The position numbers and the translations under genes are program-made. From positions 1 through 64,000 of the forward strand of contig JADGNQ010000009.1 of the NCBI GenBank assembly GCA_017883385.1: a stretch of DNA of 64,000 bases, written 5' to 3'. Under the pieces are notes generated by a model. It was not told where the DNA came from and ran no database searches. It saw only the letters and a list, made by a program, of their open reading frames with translations. Numbering within the stretch: position 1 is the first letter of the stretch; each line of letters starts with the position of its first letter. Source of the DNA: Candidatus Sulfotelmatobacter sp. GTDB lineage: Bacteria; Acidobacteriota; Terriglobia; Terriglobales; Acidobacteriaceae. This document shows, in pieces, positions 27,061 to 35,025 of the stretch.

Positions 27061-27140
27061 CCGCCACAAGTCTGCAATCCATTTTCAGCTCCTGCCCGTA
27101 CTTCCAACCGACGGCCATCCGGCCACCCTCAGGAGAAAAA

Positions 27141-27602
27141 ATGAAGAGACTAACGCCGTTCTTGTATTTCACCCTGGCAGCCTTCGCAGCAGTCGCGCCC
27201 TTTTATGCCGCACCGCCGCAGGCCTTCGCCCAACAACAGAAATCTCTCTACCAACGCCTGGGCGGATACGATGCCCTCGCGGCCGTCACTGACGACTTCA
27301 TCGGCCGCCTGGCCACCGATGCCCAGCTCAAGCGCTTCTTCGCCGGACACAATAAAGAAGGGCTCACCCGCATTCGCCAGCACGTCATCGACTTCCTGTG
27401 CGTCGCCACCGGCGGCCCCTGCGCTTACACCGGACAAGACATGAAGACGGCGCACACCGGCCTCGGCATCACCGAAGACGACTGGAACGCATCGGTGAAA
27501 GACCTGGTAGCCACGCTTAACAAGTTCAACGTGCCCGAAAAAGAGAAATCAGAAGTCCTCGGGGCGATCTCAGGCCTGAAGGGCGACATCGTTGGAAGGT
27601 AG
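27141..27602 (+). CDS. Exported truncated haemoglobin (group 1-like)
   Basis: 153 residues. A signal peptide (MKRLTPFLYFTLAAFAAVAPF, cleaved near AFAQ) precedes a 2-on-2 globin: SLYQRLGGYDALAAVTDDF, LKRFFAGHNKEGLTRIRQHVI, and MKTAHTGLGITEDDW containing the probable proximal histidine (TAH). Most truncated globins are cytoplasmic; an export signal suggests periplasmic oxygen or nitric-oxide chemistry. ATG 27141 has AGGAG ten bases upstream. An intrinsic terminator follows 20 bases after the stop. Confidence 0.92.
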   Translation: MKRLTPFLYFTLAAFAAVAPFYAAPPQAFAQQQKSLYQRLGGYDALAAVTDDFIGRLATDAQLKRFFAGHNKEGLTRIRQHVIDFLCVATGGPCAYTGQDMKTAHTGLGITEDDWNASVKDLVATLNKFNVPEKEKSEVLGAISGLKGDIVGR

Positions 27603-27622
27603 TTTCTGAATGCGGGTGGGTG

Positions 27623-27664
27623 CCCCCACCCTTCTCGCGTTTTCTGCGAGAGGGTGGGGGTTTT
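27623..27664 (+). terminator. Intrinsic terminator after the globin gene (family B repeat)
   Basis: Long stem CCCCCACCCTTCTCGC / GCGAGAGGGTGGGGG with a short loop and a TTTT tail. The same sequence type recurs at 33314, 35268, 46728 and 51640, so this terminator is also a copy of a mobile or amplified palindrome. Confidence 0.8.
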
Positions 27665-27780
27665 GACTTCCCGACCCGGAGAAATGAGATTCTCGACGGG
27701 GCAGTTCCCCTGGTGGTTGCGAAATATCGGGAACCTGTTCTATTCTGACTTTACTCGGGGTTCTTCTTCACACGAACAAA

Positions 27781-28140
27781 ATGCAGCGCCTGACCGCCAG
27801 ACTCCTGCTGTTGTTCGCGCTTGTCGGAATGTTCGTTCCGCTCGCGCTGGCGGCCACGTCTGCTCCGCCTCATGCTTGCTGCATTCGCAAAGCACATCAC
27901 TGCCACGACTCCGCGGTCGCAGACTCTGAGCAATTCGCCATCCGCAGCGCCGGTTGCTGCAATCACGACTGCGGCCGCGCGGTAGCCACGTCGCAATGGG
28001 CCTATCCGCAACCGGGCCTGACGGCGGCGTGCGCCGAGAATGTGCATGCTCGCATTGCCGAATCTCAATCAAGTATTCCGGTCGCGAATCTCTACGCATC
28101 GCAATCCACCCGCGCCCCTCCGAAAATCTCCATCGCCTGA
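27781..28140 (+). CDS. Exported Cys/His-rich peptide, unknown
   Basis: 119 residues: signal peptide (LTARLLLLFALVGMFVPLALA) then a compact cysteine/histidine cluster, HACCIRKAHHCHDS followed by GCCNHDCGRA, and a low-complexity remainder. The spacing suggests metal coordination, and comparable short proteins precede TonB receptors or copper genes in other bacteria. It lies 153 bases before a TonB-dependent receptor in the same orientation, so a role in metal sensing or delivery for that receptor is a reasonable guess. No known domain recognised. Confidence 0.62.
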   Translation: MQRLTARLLLLFALVGMFVPLALAATSAPPHACCIRKAHHCHDSAVADSEQFAIRSAGCCNHDCGRAVATSQWAYPQPGLTAACAENVHARIAESQSSIPVANLYASQSTRAPPKISIA

Positions 28141-28193
28141 AAATCTCGCGTCATGACTGCAGCTCATGACTGCGGTTCATGACCACAGCTTAT

Positions 28194-28238
28194 GTGGGGA
28201 CAGCCGGCTTCGGCTGTCCGCTGGGCGAAGCCCGGCTG
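28194..28238. repeat. Family A palindrome before the TonB receptor
   Basis: GGGGACAGCCGGCTTCGGCTGTCC stem followed by GGGCGAAGCCC. It is preceded by three TCATGAC words (28151-28183). It lies in the leader of the receptor gene and would give a false N-terminal extension if translation were started at 28179. Confidence 0.7.
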
Positions 28239-28292
28239 GCTCCATTCCGAGCTGTGCAATTAGGAGCAACCCAACAGGTCTTCGGAGATTGC

Positions 28293-30566
28293 ATGCGTTT
28301 CATTCGCATCCCGTTGTTCGCCGCATGGCTCGCCTTGAGCCTTGTCGCGCTAGCCGCAGTCGTCGGCTCCGTGCGCGGAGTCATCCACGATCCCCAGCAC
28401 CGCCCGGTCCAGAGCGCCATGGTGATGATCAAGGCCAAATCTTCGGACTGGTCGGCCACGACAAATTCCGACGCCAATGGCAACTTTGTCTTCAACGCCG
28501 TCCCGCTGGGCGAATACATCGTCGCCGTCGCCGGCCTCGGCTTCGAGCAGGCGCAGCAAGACGTCGCCGTCATGTCGAGCACGCAGCCTGTGCTGCATTT
28601 CGCGCTCAACGTCGCGGGAGCGAAAGAGATGATCAACGTCTCCGGCACTCCCGAATCAGCTCCCACCGATTCAGCTACGCCGACAACGGTGGTCGATCGC
28701 CTCGAGATCGCCCGCACTCCCGGGGCGGCCCGCTCCAACAGCATGGCGATGATCACCGACTTCGTTCCCGGAGCCTACCTCACCCACGATCAACTGCACG
28801 TCCGCGGCGGACATCAAACCAGCTGGCTGGTTGACGGCGTCCCAGTACCCAACACCAACATTGCTTCCAATATCGGACCGCAATTCGATCCCAAAGACAT
28901 CGACTATCTCGAAGTGAGCCGTGGCAGTTACGGCGCGGAATTCGGCGACCGAACGTATGGCGTCTTCAACGTCGTGCCCCGCACCGGGTTCGAGCGCAAC
29001 CGCCAGGCCGAACTCGTTCTGAGCGCCGGCAATTTCTACCAGACCAACGACCAGTTCAGCTTCGGCAGCCACACTGAGCGCTTCGCCTACTACGCCAGCG
29101 TGAACGGCAACCGCAGCAATCTCGGTATTCAGACACCGGTCCCGCAAGTCGTCCACGATTCGGCCAACGGCTACGGCGGCTTCGGCTCGCTCATTTTCAA
29201 TGTCGATCCCTCAGACCAGCTGCGCCTCGTGATCTCGCTACGCCGGGACTACTATCAGGTTCCCTACGATCCTTTTCCGAATGACATTGAGAACGCCCCG
29301 AGTGCGGCGAATGACGGTGTGGCGCAATATCCCAGCCTCAACCAGCGCGACGGCGACCACGAGTCCGACGCGCTGGCCAACTTTTCCTGGGTGCACACCT
29401 TCAACTCGCGCATGCTTCTGACGGTTTCGCCGTTCTACCACTACAACCGCGCGAATTATGACAGCGGGCTCAGCGATCCCATCGTCGCAACCCAGCATCG
29501 CGGATCAACCTACGGCGGCGGTCAAGTGAGTTTCAGCGCGAATGAAGCGAAGAACGACCTCCAGGTGGGCTTGTACAGTTTCTACCAGCGCAACAACGAA
29601 CTTCTGGGAGCGATCTTTCAGGACGGCAGCCTCAACCCGCCGTTTACGGACGCGGAGCATCCCTCCGGCAGCCTGGCAGCATTTTTCCTCGATGACAAAT
29701 TCAAACCGCTCTCGTGGCTGACGCTTTCCGCCGGCCTTCGCCCGACGTATTTCTCCGGTGGCGTGACGGAGAACGCCATCAGTCCGCGCTTCGGCGTGGC
29801 GCTCCACGTGCCACGCCTGAACTGGACTTTCCGTGCCTCCTACGGCCACTACTATCAGGCACCTCCGCTCGTCACCGCCGCCGGCCCGCTGCTGCAGTTC
29901 GCCAACAACAACAATCTGAATTTCATCGCGCTCCACGGCGAGCGCGACGAAGAAGAACAATTCGGCGTCACCATCCCGTGGCACGGCTGGATCGTCGACG
30001 CCGACACCTTCCGCACCAACGCTTCAAATTTCTTCGATCACAACAACATTGGCGAGTCGAATCTCTTTTTCCCTCTGACCATCCAACGCGCCGTCATCCG
30101 CGGCTGGGAACTCACGCTGCGCTCGCCCCGCATTGCACACCGCGCCCAGCTTCACCTCGCCTATTCCAACCAGGTGGCCCGCGCCGGAGGATTCATCAAC
30201 GGCGGCCTCACCGACTTTTCCTATCTCCCCTGGGGCCCGCTCGATCACGACCAGCGCAACACGCTGAACGTCGGCGGTGACCTCACCCTGCCGTGGCGCG
30301 CGTACGCCTCCACCAACGTCTACTACGGTTCCGGTTTCACCAACGCCTTCGTGGGCCAGCCCTACCCCGGCAACTATCTCCCCCAGCACACCACCTTCGA
30401 TCTGACGCTAGGCAAGGATTTCGGCGAACGCTTCTCCGCCTCAATCAACGCCATGAACGTCGCCAACCGCCGGGTCGAACTCGACAACAGCATCACCTTC
30501 GGCGGCTTCCACTGGAACAATCCGCGCGAGGTCTACGTCGAACTGCGCTACAGATTTCACTACTAG
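28293..30566 (+). CDS. TonB-dependent outer-membrane receptor
   Basis: 757 residues. Signal peptide (MRFIRIPLFAAWLALSLVALA), a carboxypeptidase-regulatory-like domain (VRGVIHDPQHRPVQSAMVMI ... FVFNAVPLGEYIVAV, about 25-105), a plug domain (VDRLEIARTPGAARSNSMAM, LHVRGGHQTSWLVDGVPVPN, YLEVSRGSYGAEFGDRTYGVFNV) and a barrel ending in a C-terminal aromatic (LRYRFHY). No TonB box is obvious. ATG 28293 with CGGAGA upstream is chosen; the longer frame from 28179 is repeat sequence. It probably forms a unit with the Cys/His-rich peptide. Substrate unknown, perhaps a metal complex. Confidence 0.93.
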   Translation: MRFIRIPLFAAWLALSLVALAAVVGSVRGVIHDPQHRPVQSAMVMIKAKSSDWSATTNSDANGNFVFNAVPLGEYIVAVAGLGFEQAQQDVAVMSSTQPVLHFALNVAGAKEMINVSGTPESAPTDSATPTTVVDRLEIARTPGAARSNSMAMITDFVPGAYLTHDQLHVRGGHQTSWLVDGVPVPNTNIASNIGPQFDPKDIDYLEVSRGSYGAEFGDRTYGVFNVVPRTGFERNRQAELVLSAGNFYQTNDQFSFGSHTERFAYYASVNGNRSNLGIQTPVPQVVHDSANGYGGFGSLIFNVDPSDQLRLVISLRRDYYQVPYDPFPNDIENAPSAANDGVAQYPSLNQRDGDHESDALANFSWVHTFNSRMLLTVSPFYHYNRANYDSGLSDPIVATQHRGSTYGGGQVSFSANEAKNDLQVGLYSFYQRNNELLGAIFQDGSLNPPFTDAEHPSGSLAAFFLDDKFKPLSWLTLSAGLRPTYFSGGVTENAISPRFGVALHVPRLNWTFRASYGHYYQAPPLVTAAGPLLQFANNNNLNFIALHGERDEEEQFGVTIPWHGWIVDADTFRTNASNFFDHNNIGESNLFFPLTIQRAVIRGWELTLRSPRIAHRAQLHLAYSNQVARAGGFINGGLTDFSYLPWGPLDHDQRNTLNVGGDLTLPWRAYASTNVYYGSGFTNAFVGQPYPGNYLPQHTTFDLTLGKDFGERFSASINAMNVANRRVELDNSITFGGFHWNNPREVYVELRYRFHY

Positions 30567-30621
30567 GACCGTCCCGGCCGCCACGTTTGCCTTAGGCGGC
30601 TGTCCCCCATGCCCTCTCCTC

Positions 30622-30843
30622 TTAGAGTTTCTTTCGCAGAAATTCAACAACGAGATAACCGACGAGCGCCGCGATCATGCTAATTTCAAAGTTGGCAGTG
30701 GTAAGAACGTCTCCAATTGCCCAAGCCAAGCCATTCTTCTGCGCCATGCCTGAGCGCTCGAATTCTCCCATTAGGAGATTGGAATAGAACAGGAAGATGA
30801 TAAAACCCACCTCGATCACCGCTCTCCAGATATTTTTCTTCAT
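30622..30843 (-). CDS. Small two-helix membrane protein
   Basis: 73 residues with two membrane segments (VIEVGFIIFLFYSNLLMGEF and ISMIAALVGYLVVEFLRKKL) joined by a polar loop. No family recognised. It lies 33 bases after the CNB-DUF1003 gene in the same orientation and may be co-transcribed with it. Confidence 0.6.
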   Translation of the reverse strand: MKKNIWRAVIEVGFIIFLFYSNLLMGEFERSGMAQKNGLAWAIGDVLTTANFEISMIAALVGYLVVEFLRKKL

Positions 30844-30876
30844 AACTGAATACCGACTCCTTGTTCACGCCAGTTC

Positions 30877-31716
30877 TCACTCCCGCGCCAGCTTCTCCCG
30901 CAGCATTTCTTCCACGTCGCCGATCTTTTCTCCCAGCACATTCAGTTTGTGCGCCAGCCCCTGAATCTCGACCTCAGCCCGCCGGTTGACGTCGTAGTCG
31001 AGTTCGCCGCGCAAACGGTCCTTCGTGTCCTGCCGGTTCTGGCTCATCATAATGACCGGCGCCTGCACTGAGGCCAGCATCGACAGAAACAGATTGAGCA
31101 GAATAAACGGATACGGATCCCACGCTTTCTTGCCCAGCATGGAATCGATGGTCATATACACCGCGAGCGCGAAGCCGAACGAGAGAATAAAGGTCCACGA
31201 TCCGCCAAACCCCGCGACCATATCGGCGATGCGTTCGCCGAACGTCGCATCCTTATCAATTACTTCATTGGGATGACGGTTCGCCCGCAGCCGCACCAGT
31301 TGCTGCGAGGCGTGAAATTGCCGCCCCAGCACTCGGAGCATGTCCATCCCGGCCAGCGGCTTGCGCTGTAACAGCACGGCAATGTCTTCCTGATCCACTT
31401 CGATGCACACGGCCTCGTCAATGGCCACCGCTTCGGTCTGGTGTGGAGTTTGTTCCAGCATCGAAGCGAACCCAAAGAATTCTCCGTGTGACGGCTCGTC
31501 GACCACAACTTCCTGGTGGTCCTGGTCAACCGTCGAGACGCGAACCCGCCCCGACACCACCACATACGCCTGTCCGCCAGAATCACCGATCTTGTAGATG
31601 CGCTGCCGAGGCGCGAAAGTCTTCAGCTTCACCTGCCCGGCCAGCACCGCCGTCTCTTCTTCATCGAGCAACGCAAACAGCGGAACGTGCTTCAACACCT
31701 CTGGATTGCATGCCAT
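30877..31716 (-). CDS. Cyclic-nucleotide-binding domain fused to DUF1003
   Basis: 279 residues. Residues 1-125 form a cNMP-binding/CRP-like beta-roll (LKHVPLFALLDEEETAVLAGQ, YKIGDSGGQAYVVVSGRVRVS, HGEFFGFASMLEQTPHQTEAVAID). Residues 150-279 are DUF1003: ADMVAGFGGSWTFILSFGFAL, a second helix YPFILLNLFLSMLASVQAPVIMMSQNRQ and an amphipathic tail with heptad-like EI/LNVLGEKI repeats. No DNA-binding helix-turn-helix is present, so this is a membrane protein probably gated or controlled by a cyclic nucleotide rather than a transcription factor. DUF1003 function is unknown. Confidence 0.9.
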   Translation of the reverse strand: MACNPEVLKHVPLFALLDEEETAVLAGQVKLKTFAPRQRIYKIGDSGGQAYVVVSGRVRVSTVDQDHQEVVVDEPSHGEFFGFASMLEQTPHQTEAVAIDEAVCIEVDQEDIAVLLQRKPLAGMDMLRVLGRQFHASQQLVRLRANRHPNEVIDKDATFGERIADMVAGFGGSWTFILSFGFALAVYMTIDSMLGKKAWDPYPFILLNLFLSMLASVQAPVIMMSQNRQDTKDRLRGELDYDVNRRAEVEIQGLAHKLNVLGEKIGDVEEMLREKLARE

Positions 31717-31818
31717 CGAGTGCCTCGCCGTGTGAAATCTGGACTGCGTTCGGTCGCCCTGAGGATTTCACAAATACAGTACTCCAAACAACGTGGTGTC
31801 TGAGCCCGTGAGAAACCA

Positions 31819-31863
31819 TGTGGAGACAGCCGCCCTCGCCTGTCTTTCGAGCGAAGCTCGACT
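31819..31863. repeat. Family A palindrome
   Basis: Degenerate copy: GGAGACAGCCGCCCTCGCCTGTCT then TCGAGCGAAGCTCGA. It sits between divergent genes. Confidence 0.65.
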
Positions 31864-31950
31864 GCCGATGGCTCAGACCTCACCCAGTCGTTACCCACAA
31901 TGTGCGAGCCGTGGCACCGGACTCCCACTCCGAGTTAAATTGGATACAGC

Positions 31951-32868
31951 GTGAACAACCCTACTCGCCGTATTCTTCTACTCGCTCTCATCCTCGCCAG
32001 CGCGCTGTTCAGTTCTTCGTGCAATCGCTCAAGAATGCCCGCCGCGAAACGTTATCCCTTCACCGGCCGCGTCATTTCCATCGACAGCCAAGCGCAGTCA
32101 GCCGTCATCGACGGCGCCGCCATCCCCGGCTTCATGGACGCCATGGCGATGCCGTATAAGGTCAAGCCGGCAGCAACCCTGAATCAACTGACCCCCGGCG
32201 ATACCATTTCTGCGGAGGTTGTCGTGGTTTCCGACCCGAAGAACGACGACGCTGCGCCTGACTCGTGGATCGAGAACGTCAAAGTCACCGCTCACAACGA
32301 GACCGCTCCGGCCGCCGCGGCAAATTCGCTGCACATGCCCGCGCCCGGAGAGAACGTCCCCGATTTTGTCTTTACCAACCAAAGCGGCAAGCGCATTTCT
32401 CTCAAGCGGTATGGCGGGAAAGTTCTGTTCGTCACCTTTATTTACACCCGCTGCCCGTTTCCCGATTTCTGCCCGCGCATGAGCAGCAACTTCGCCGAAA
32501 TCTACAAACAGATCGGGACAAATCCGGCGTTGGCGCGCGCTCATCTCTTGAGCATCAGCTTCGACCCAGAACACGACACCCCCAAGGTTCTGCGCGACTA
32601 CGGATTCTCCGTGGCCCACACCCACGACCCCGCACTTTTCAACCGTTGGGAATTCGCCGCTCCAAGCGCCGCGGACTTGCCCAAGATCGCCGAATTCTTT
32701 GCGCTAACCGTGAAGCCCGAAGGCGGTTTGATCACCCACAACCTCAGCACCGCCGTCATCGGTCCCGACGGCGAAATCGTGAAGTGGTATCACGGCAGCG
32801 ATTGGCAGGTTTCTGATTTAATAAATGACGCAGCCACCGCGCCGTTTCTCAAGAAGCCCGACTTCTAG
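31951..32868 (+). CDS. SCO1/SenC protein with an N-terminal CusF-like copper domain
   Basis: 305 residues, starting at GTG. Lipoprotein-like or membrane-anchored N-terminus (ILLLALILASALFSSSCN), a CusF/PcoC-type copper domain (FTGRVISIDSQAQ, GFMDAMAMPYKV with the Met ligands) and a SCO thioredoxin-fold domain from about residue 125 (PDFVFTNQSGKRISLKRYGGK). The metal site reads YTRCPFPDFCPRM, a CxxxxxC spacing instead of the usual CxxxC, and the distal histidine is in THNLSTAVI. SCO proteins deliver copper to the CuA centre of cytochrome oxidase. It is followed 29 bases later by a VKOR gene. Confidence 0.93.
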   Translation: MNNPTRRILLLALILASALFSSSCNRSRMPAAKRYPFTGRVISIDSQAQSAVIDGAAIPGFMDAMAMPYKVKPAATLNQLTPGDTISAEVVVVSDPKNDDAAPDSWIENVKVTAHNETAPAAAANSLHMPAPGENVPDFVFTNQSGKRISLKRYGGKVLFVTFIYTRCPFPDFCPRMSSNFAEIYKQIGTNPALARAHLLSISFDPEHDTPKVLRDYGFSVAHTHDPALFNRWEFAAPSAADLPKIAEFFALTVKPEGGLITHNLSTAVIGPDGEIVKWYHGSDWQVSDLINDAATAPFLKKPDF

Positions 32869-32897
32869 CCGGGCCCATGGGGAGCGTTGGAGAACTC

Positions 32898-33305
32898 ATG
32901 AAATACCTACTACTGATCCTGGCTATCTTCGGTGTGATCGTCTCATCTCTCGCCCTGCGCGAGCATTACCGCGAGTATGGCGATTCGCCCTGCAGCATCA
33001 ACGAGCACTGGGACTGCGGCGTGGTCAACCACAGCCCCTACGCCATGATCGCTGGAATCCCAGTCGCTGCCCTCGGCATCGCCGGATACATTCTCATGGG
33101 CGCTCTCGCATTCCTGTGCTCCTACCGCATGTTGCTCGTTCCCACTTTTGGCGGGCTCGCCTTCTCCCTGTACCTCGCGAACATCGAAAAGAATGTCCTC
33201 GGGGTCTGGTGCATCTACTGCGTCATCTCGCTGGGCATCATCTCTCTCATGTCTCTCCTCACCCTCGGGACCGTCGTCTCGCAGTTCGTGCGCAAGCCTT
33301 CGTAG
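32898..33305 (+). CDS. Vitamin K epoxide reductase (VKOR)-like disulfide catalyst
   Basis: 135-residue membrane protein with four helices. The loop cysteines (SPCSINEHWDCGVVNHSPYA) and the quinone-proximal CxxC (LGVWCIYCVISLG) are all present, as is the conserved serine/asparagine environment of the family. VKOR homologues oxidise periplasmic DsbA-type proteins with quinone. No fused thioredoxin domain. ATG 32898 (MKYLLL) has GGAG eight bases upstream. The gene follows SCO closely, consistent with a periplasmic copper/thiol unit. Confidence 0.92.
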   Translation: MKYLLLILAIFGVIVSSLALREHYREYGDSPCSINEHWDCGVVNHSPYAMIAGIPVAALGIAGYILMGALAFLCSYRMLLVPTFGGLAFSLYLANIEKNVLGVWCIYCVISLGIISLMSLLTLGTVVSQFVRKPS

Positions 33306-33313
33306 AACGGGGT

Positions 33314-33361
33314 GCCCCATCCTTGTCCCTGCGTTGTTTGCAGGGACAGGGTGGGGCTTTT
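33314..33361 (+). terminator. Intrinsic terminator after VKOR (family B repeat)
   Basis: Stem GCCCCATCCTTGTCCCTGC / GCAGGGACAGGGTGGGGC, seven-base loop, TTTT tail, starting eight bases after the VKOR stop codon. The arms differ from the globin terminator but keep the same GCCCCA...TGGGGC outer stem, showing compensatory divergence. Confidence 0.8.
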
Positions 33362-33443
33362 GATCTTAACGCCGGATGCTCTCCATTACCGTGCACTGCC
33401 AGGATCCCGCTCACCGACTCGAAAACGCTATAAACTCTTCCCG

Positions 33444-34094
33444 ATGCACTCCCTCTACAACCGTGTTGCCGGACAAAGTGTCGAACGCCTCGCCGCCCTC
33501 AGCGACGGCATCTTCGCCGTGGCCATGACCCTGCTCGTTCTCGATCTGCGCGTCCCCGCCAATGACGCGGTTCACTCGGAGCGGGATCTATGGCACATCC
33601 TGGTCGCGCTCTCGCCTCGGCTTCTCGTATTCCTCATGAGCGTGATGACGCTGGGGATTTTCTGGATCGGCCAGCAGACGCAACTCAACCACTTCGCCCG
33701 CGCCGACCGCAATCTCGCCTGGATTCACATCGCCTTTCTCTGCTCCGTCTCGCTGACGCCGTTTTCACCCGCACTGCTCGCCGACTTCATCCACTACCGT
33801 ACTGCGCTCCTGGTCTACTGGTTCAATATCCTGCTGCTCGGCCTGACGCTCTACTGGAGTTGGAGCTACGCCACCCGCGCCCGCCTTCTCGCAGACGATG
33901 TCCCCACAGATATTCACCCAGCGGTCGTCCGCCGCATCGTGATCGCGCAATCTCTCTACGCCTGCGGCGCCGCGTTATGCTTTTTCAATACGTACTACAG
34001 CATCGCCGCCATTGTTTTGGTGCAGGTGAACTACGCCATCGCACCGCAGTTCTGCTGGGGACTGTTCTCGCGGAATCCGAAAGTTGAAAAGTAG
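33444..34094 (+). CDS. TMEM175-like (DUF1211) potassium channel protein
   Basis: 216-residue six-helix protein. The first helix carries the family filter motif as RLAALSDGIFAVAMTLLVLDLRVP (FSDG signature with S-D-G-I-F-A and T-L-L); the second half holds a weaker repeat. Bacterial TMEM175 proteins are tetrameric K+ channels. ATG 33444 is chosen because the frame upstream is terminator sequence of the previous gene. It stands alone. Confidence 0.88.
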   Translation: MHSLYNRVAGQSVERLAALSDGIFAVAMTLLVLDLRVPANDAVHSERDLWHILVALSPRLLVFLMSVMTLGIFWIGQQTQLNHFARADRNLAWIHIAFLCSVSLTPFSPALLADFIHYRTALLVYWFNILLLGLTLYWSWSYATRARLLADDVPTDIHPAVVRRIVIAQSLYACGAALCFFNTYYSIAAIVLVQVNYAIAPQFCWGLFSRNPKVEK

Positions 34095-34512
34095 AAACAC
34101 GTGAAGCCTTCCTCGAAAAGAAGCTGAGGGAAAACACAGCGGGAAAGTCCAAACCGGGAACGAGCTGGGAAGCACGACTTCGAAGGCTGAGGAAAAAGTC
34201 TGGAATCGTGCACTGCCGGGAAGGGCACGAGTTTCAGAGGTCGCGTAAGAACGCACGATTCGTATCAGGCTATGCCTTCAGGCATAGCGTAAATGTTGGC
34301 GAATCAATCACGCCTTCAGGCGCTGCCCACGCGGAATGCGACTTTTTCCGCAGCCTCTTTCAGTCGTGCCGCACAGGGCCCCGCAAGCTGCGGGCTTCAG
34401 TCCCTGACGGCGCAGGCGGCGACCGATTAACAAGGAGTCTGTAACAATGCCCGCGTTGAGGCTTGCAGTTCGTCACTCGCAGTGATAGCGTTTCGCCACT
34501 TGGAGGTGATTC
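34095..34512. other. Intergenic region with a CCTTCAGGCG element
   Basis: 418 bases. 34252-34340 is the second copy of the CGATTCGTATCAGGC / CCTTCAGGCG element (copy 1 at 12124). A GCTGAGGAAAA.. and GGGCACGAG stretch before it has no coding signal. A strong GGAGG (34502-34506) at the end belongs to the decayed gene downstream. Confidence 0.55.
34252..34340. repeat. CCTTCAGGCG palindromic element, copy 2
   Basis: Shares ACGATTCGTATCAGGC and AATCACGCCTTCAGGCGC with 12124-12215; stem bases differ in a compensating manner (GCTATGCCTTCAGGCATAGC here). Confidence 0.7.
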
Positions 34513-34993
34513 ATTTCGTCGATCTCGCCGCTTCCGCCAAGAGACGCCTACACCATCGGCCCACCACTGCCCGCCGAGAATGCAAAAGTTCCGTGGCGGC
34601 CGAAAACGGCCGGTAGAATCGCTTTCTTCTTTGGTCCGGTGGCAGGTGCGCTCGTCTCAGCGATCAACTTACGGCGGATGGGATGTCAGGAGAAGGCGAA
34701 GAAAGTCATGCGGCTAACACTTCTGGCTTCCGTCGCGCTTGCGGCAATCTTCTTCTTTGTTCCTGACGCATGGGGGCGGGTGGTGGGACTCGGCGTGGAA
34801 GCCGCGTTCTACACGATCTTTCCTCGTCTCCAAGACACTGAGTTCGGCGAATGGGCGACAACCCACGCTTGAGATAACACCCGCCAGTGGATGGAAAGCG
34901 ATAGGTTGGGGCTTTGTCGGACTTCTCCTGTTTCTCGCAATCCTGTTCCCCGTGTTCATCGCCCTGGCAATGATCTTCCCCAGCCGCGCGTAG
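34513..34993 (+). pseudogene. Decayed small membrane protein gene
   Basis: A conserved-looking protein is readable from a proline-rich N-terminus (PPLPAENAKVPWRPKTAG) through two membrane segments (IAFFFGPVAGALVSAINL, LLASVALAAIFFFVPDAW) to FGEWATTHA, where the frame closes at 34872; the expected C-terminal part (GWKAIGWGFVGLLLFLAILF) continues in another frame to 34993. A frameshift near 34860 is therefore likely. The best ribosome-binding site, GGAGG at 34502-34506, points to ATT at 34513 rather than an ATG, so the start codon also seems lost. Two lesions favour a pseudogene over a sequencing error, though AUU initiation cannot be excluded. Confidence 0.6.
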
Positions 34994-35025
34994 TTTGCAT
35001 GATCCGCCTGGCCGAATCGCGCACA

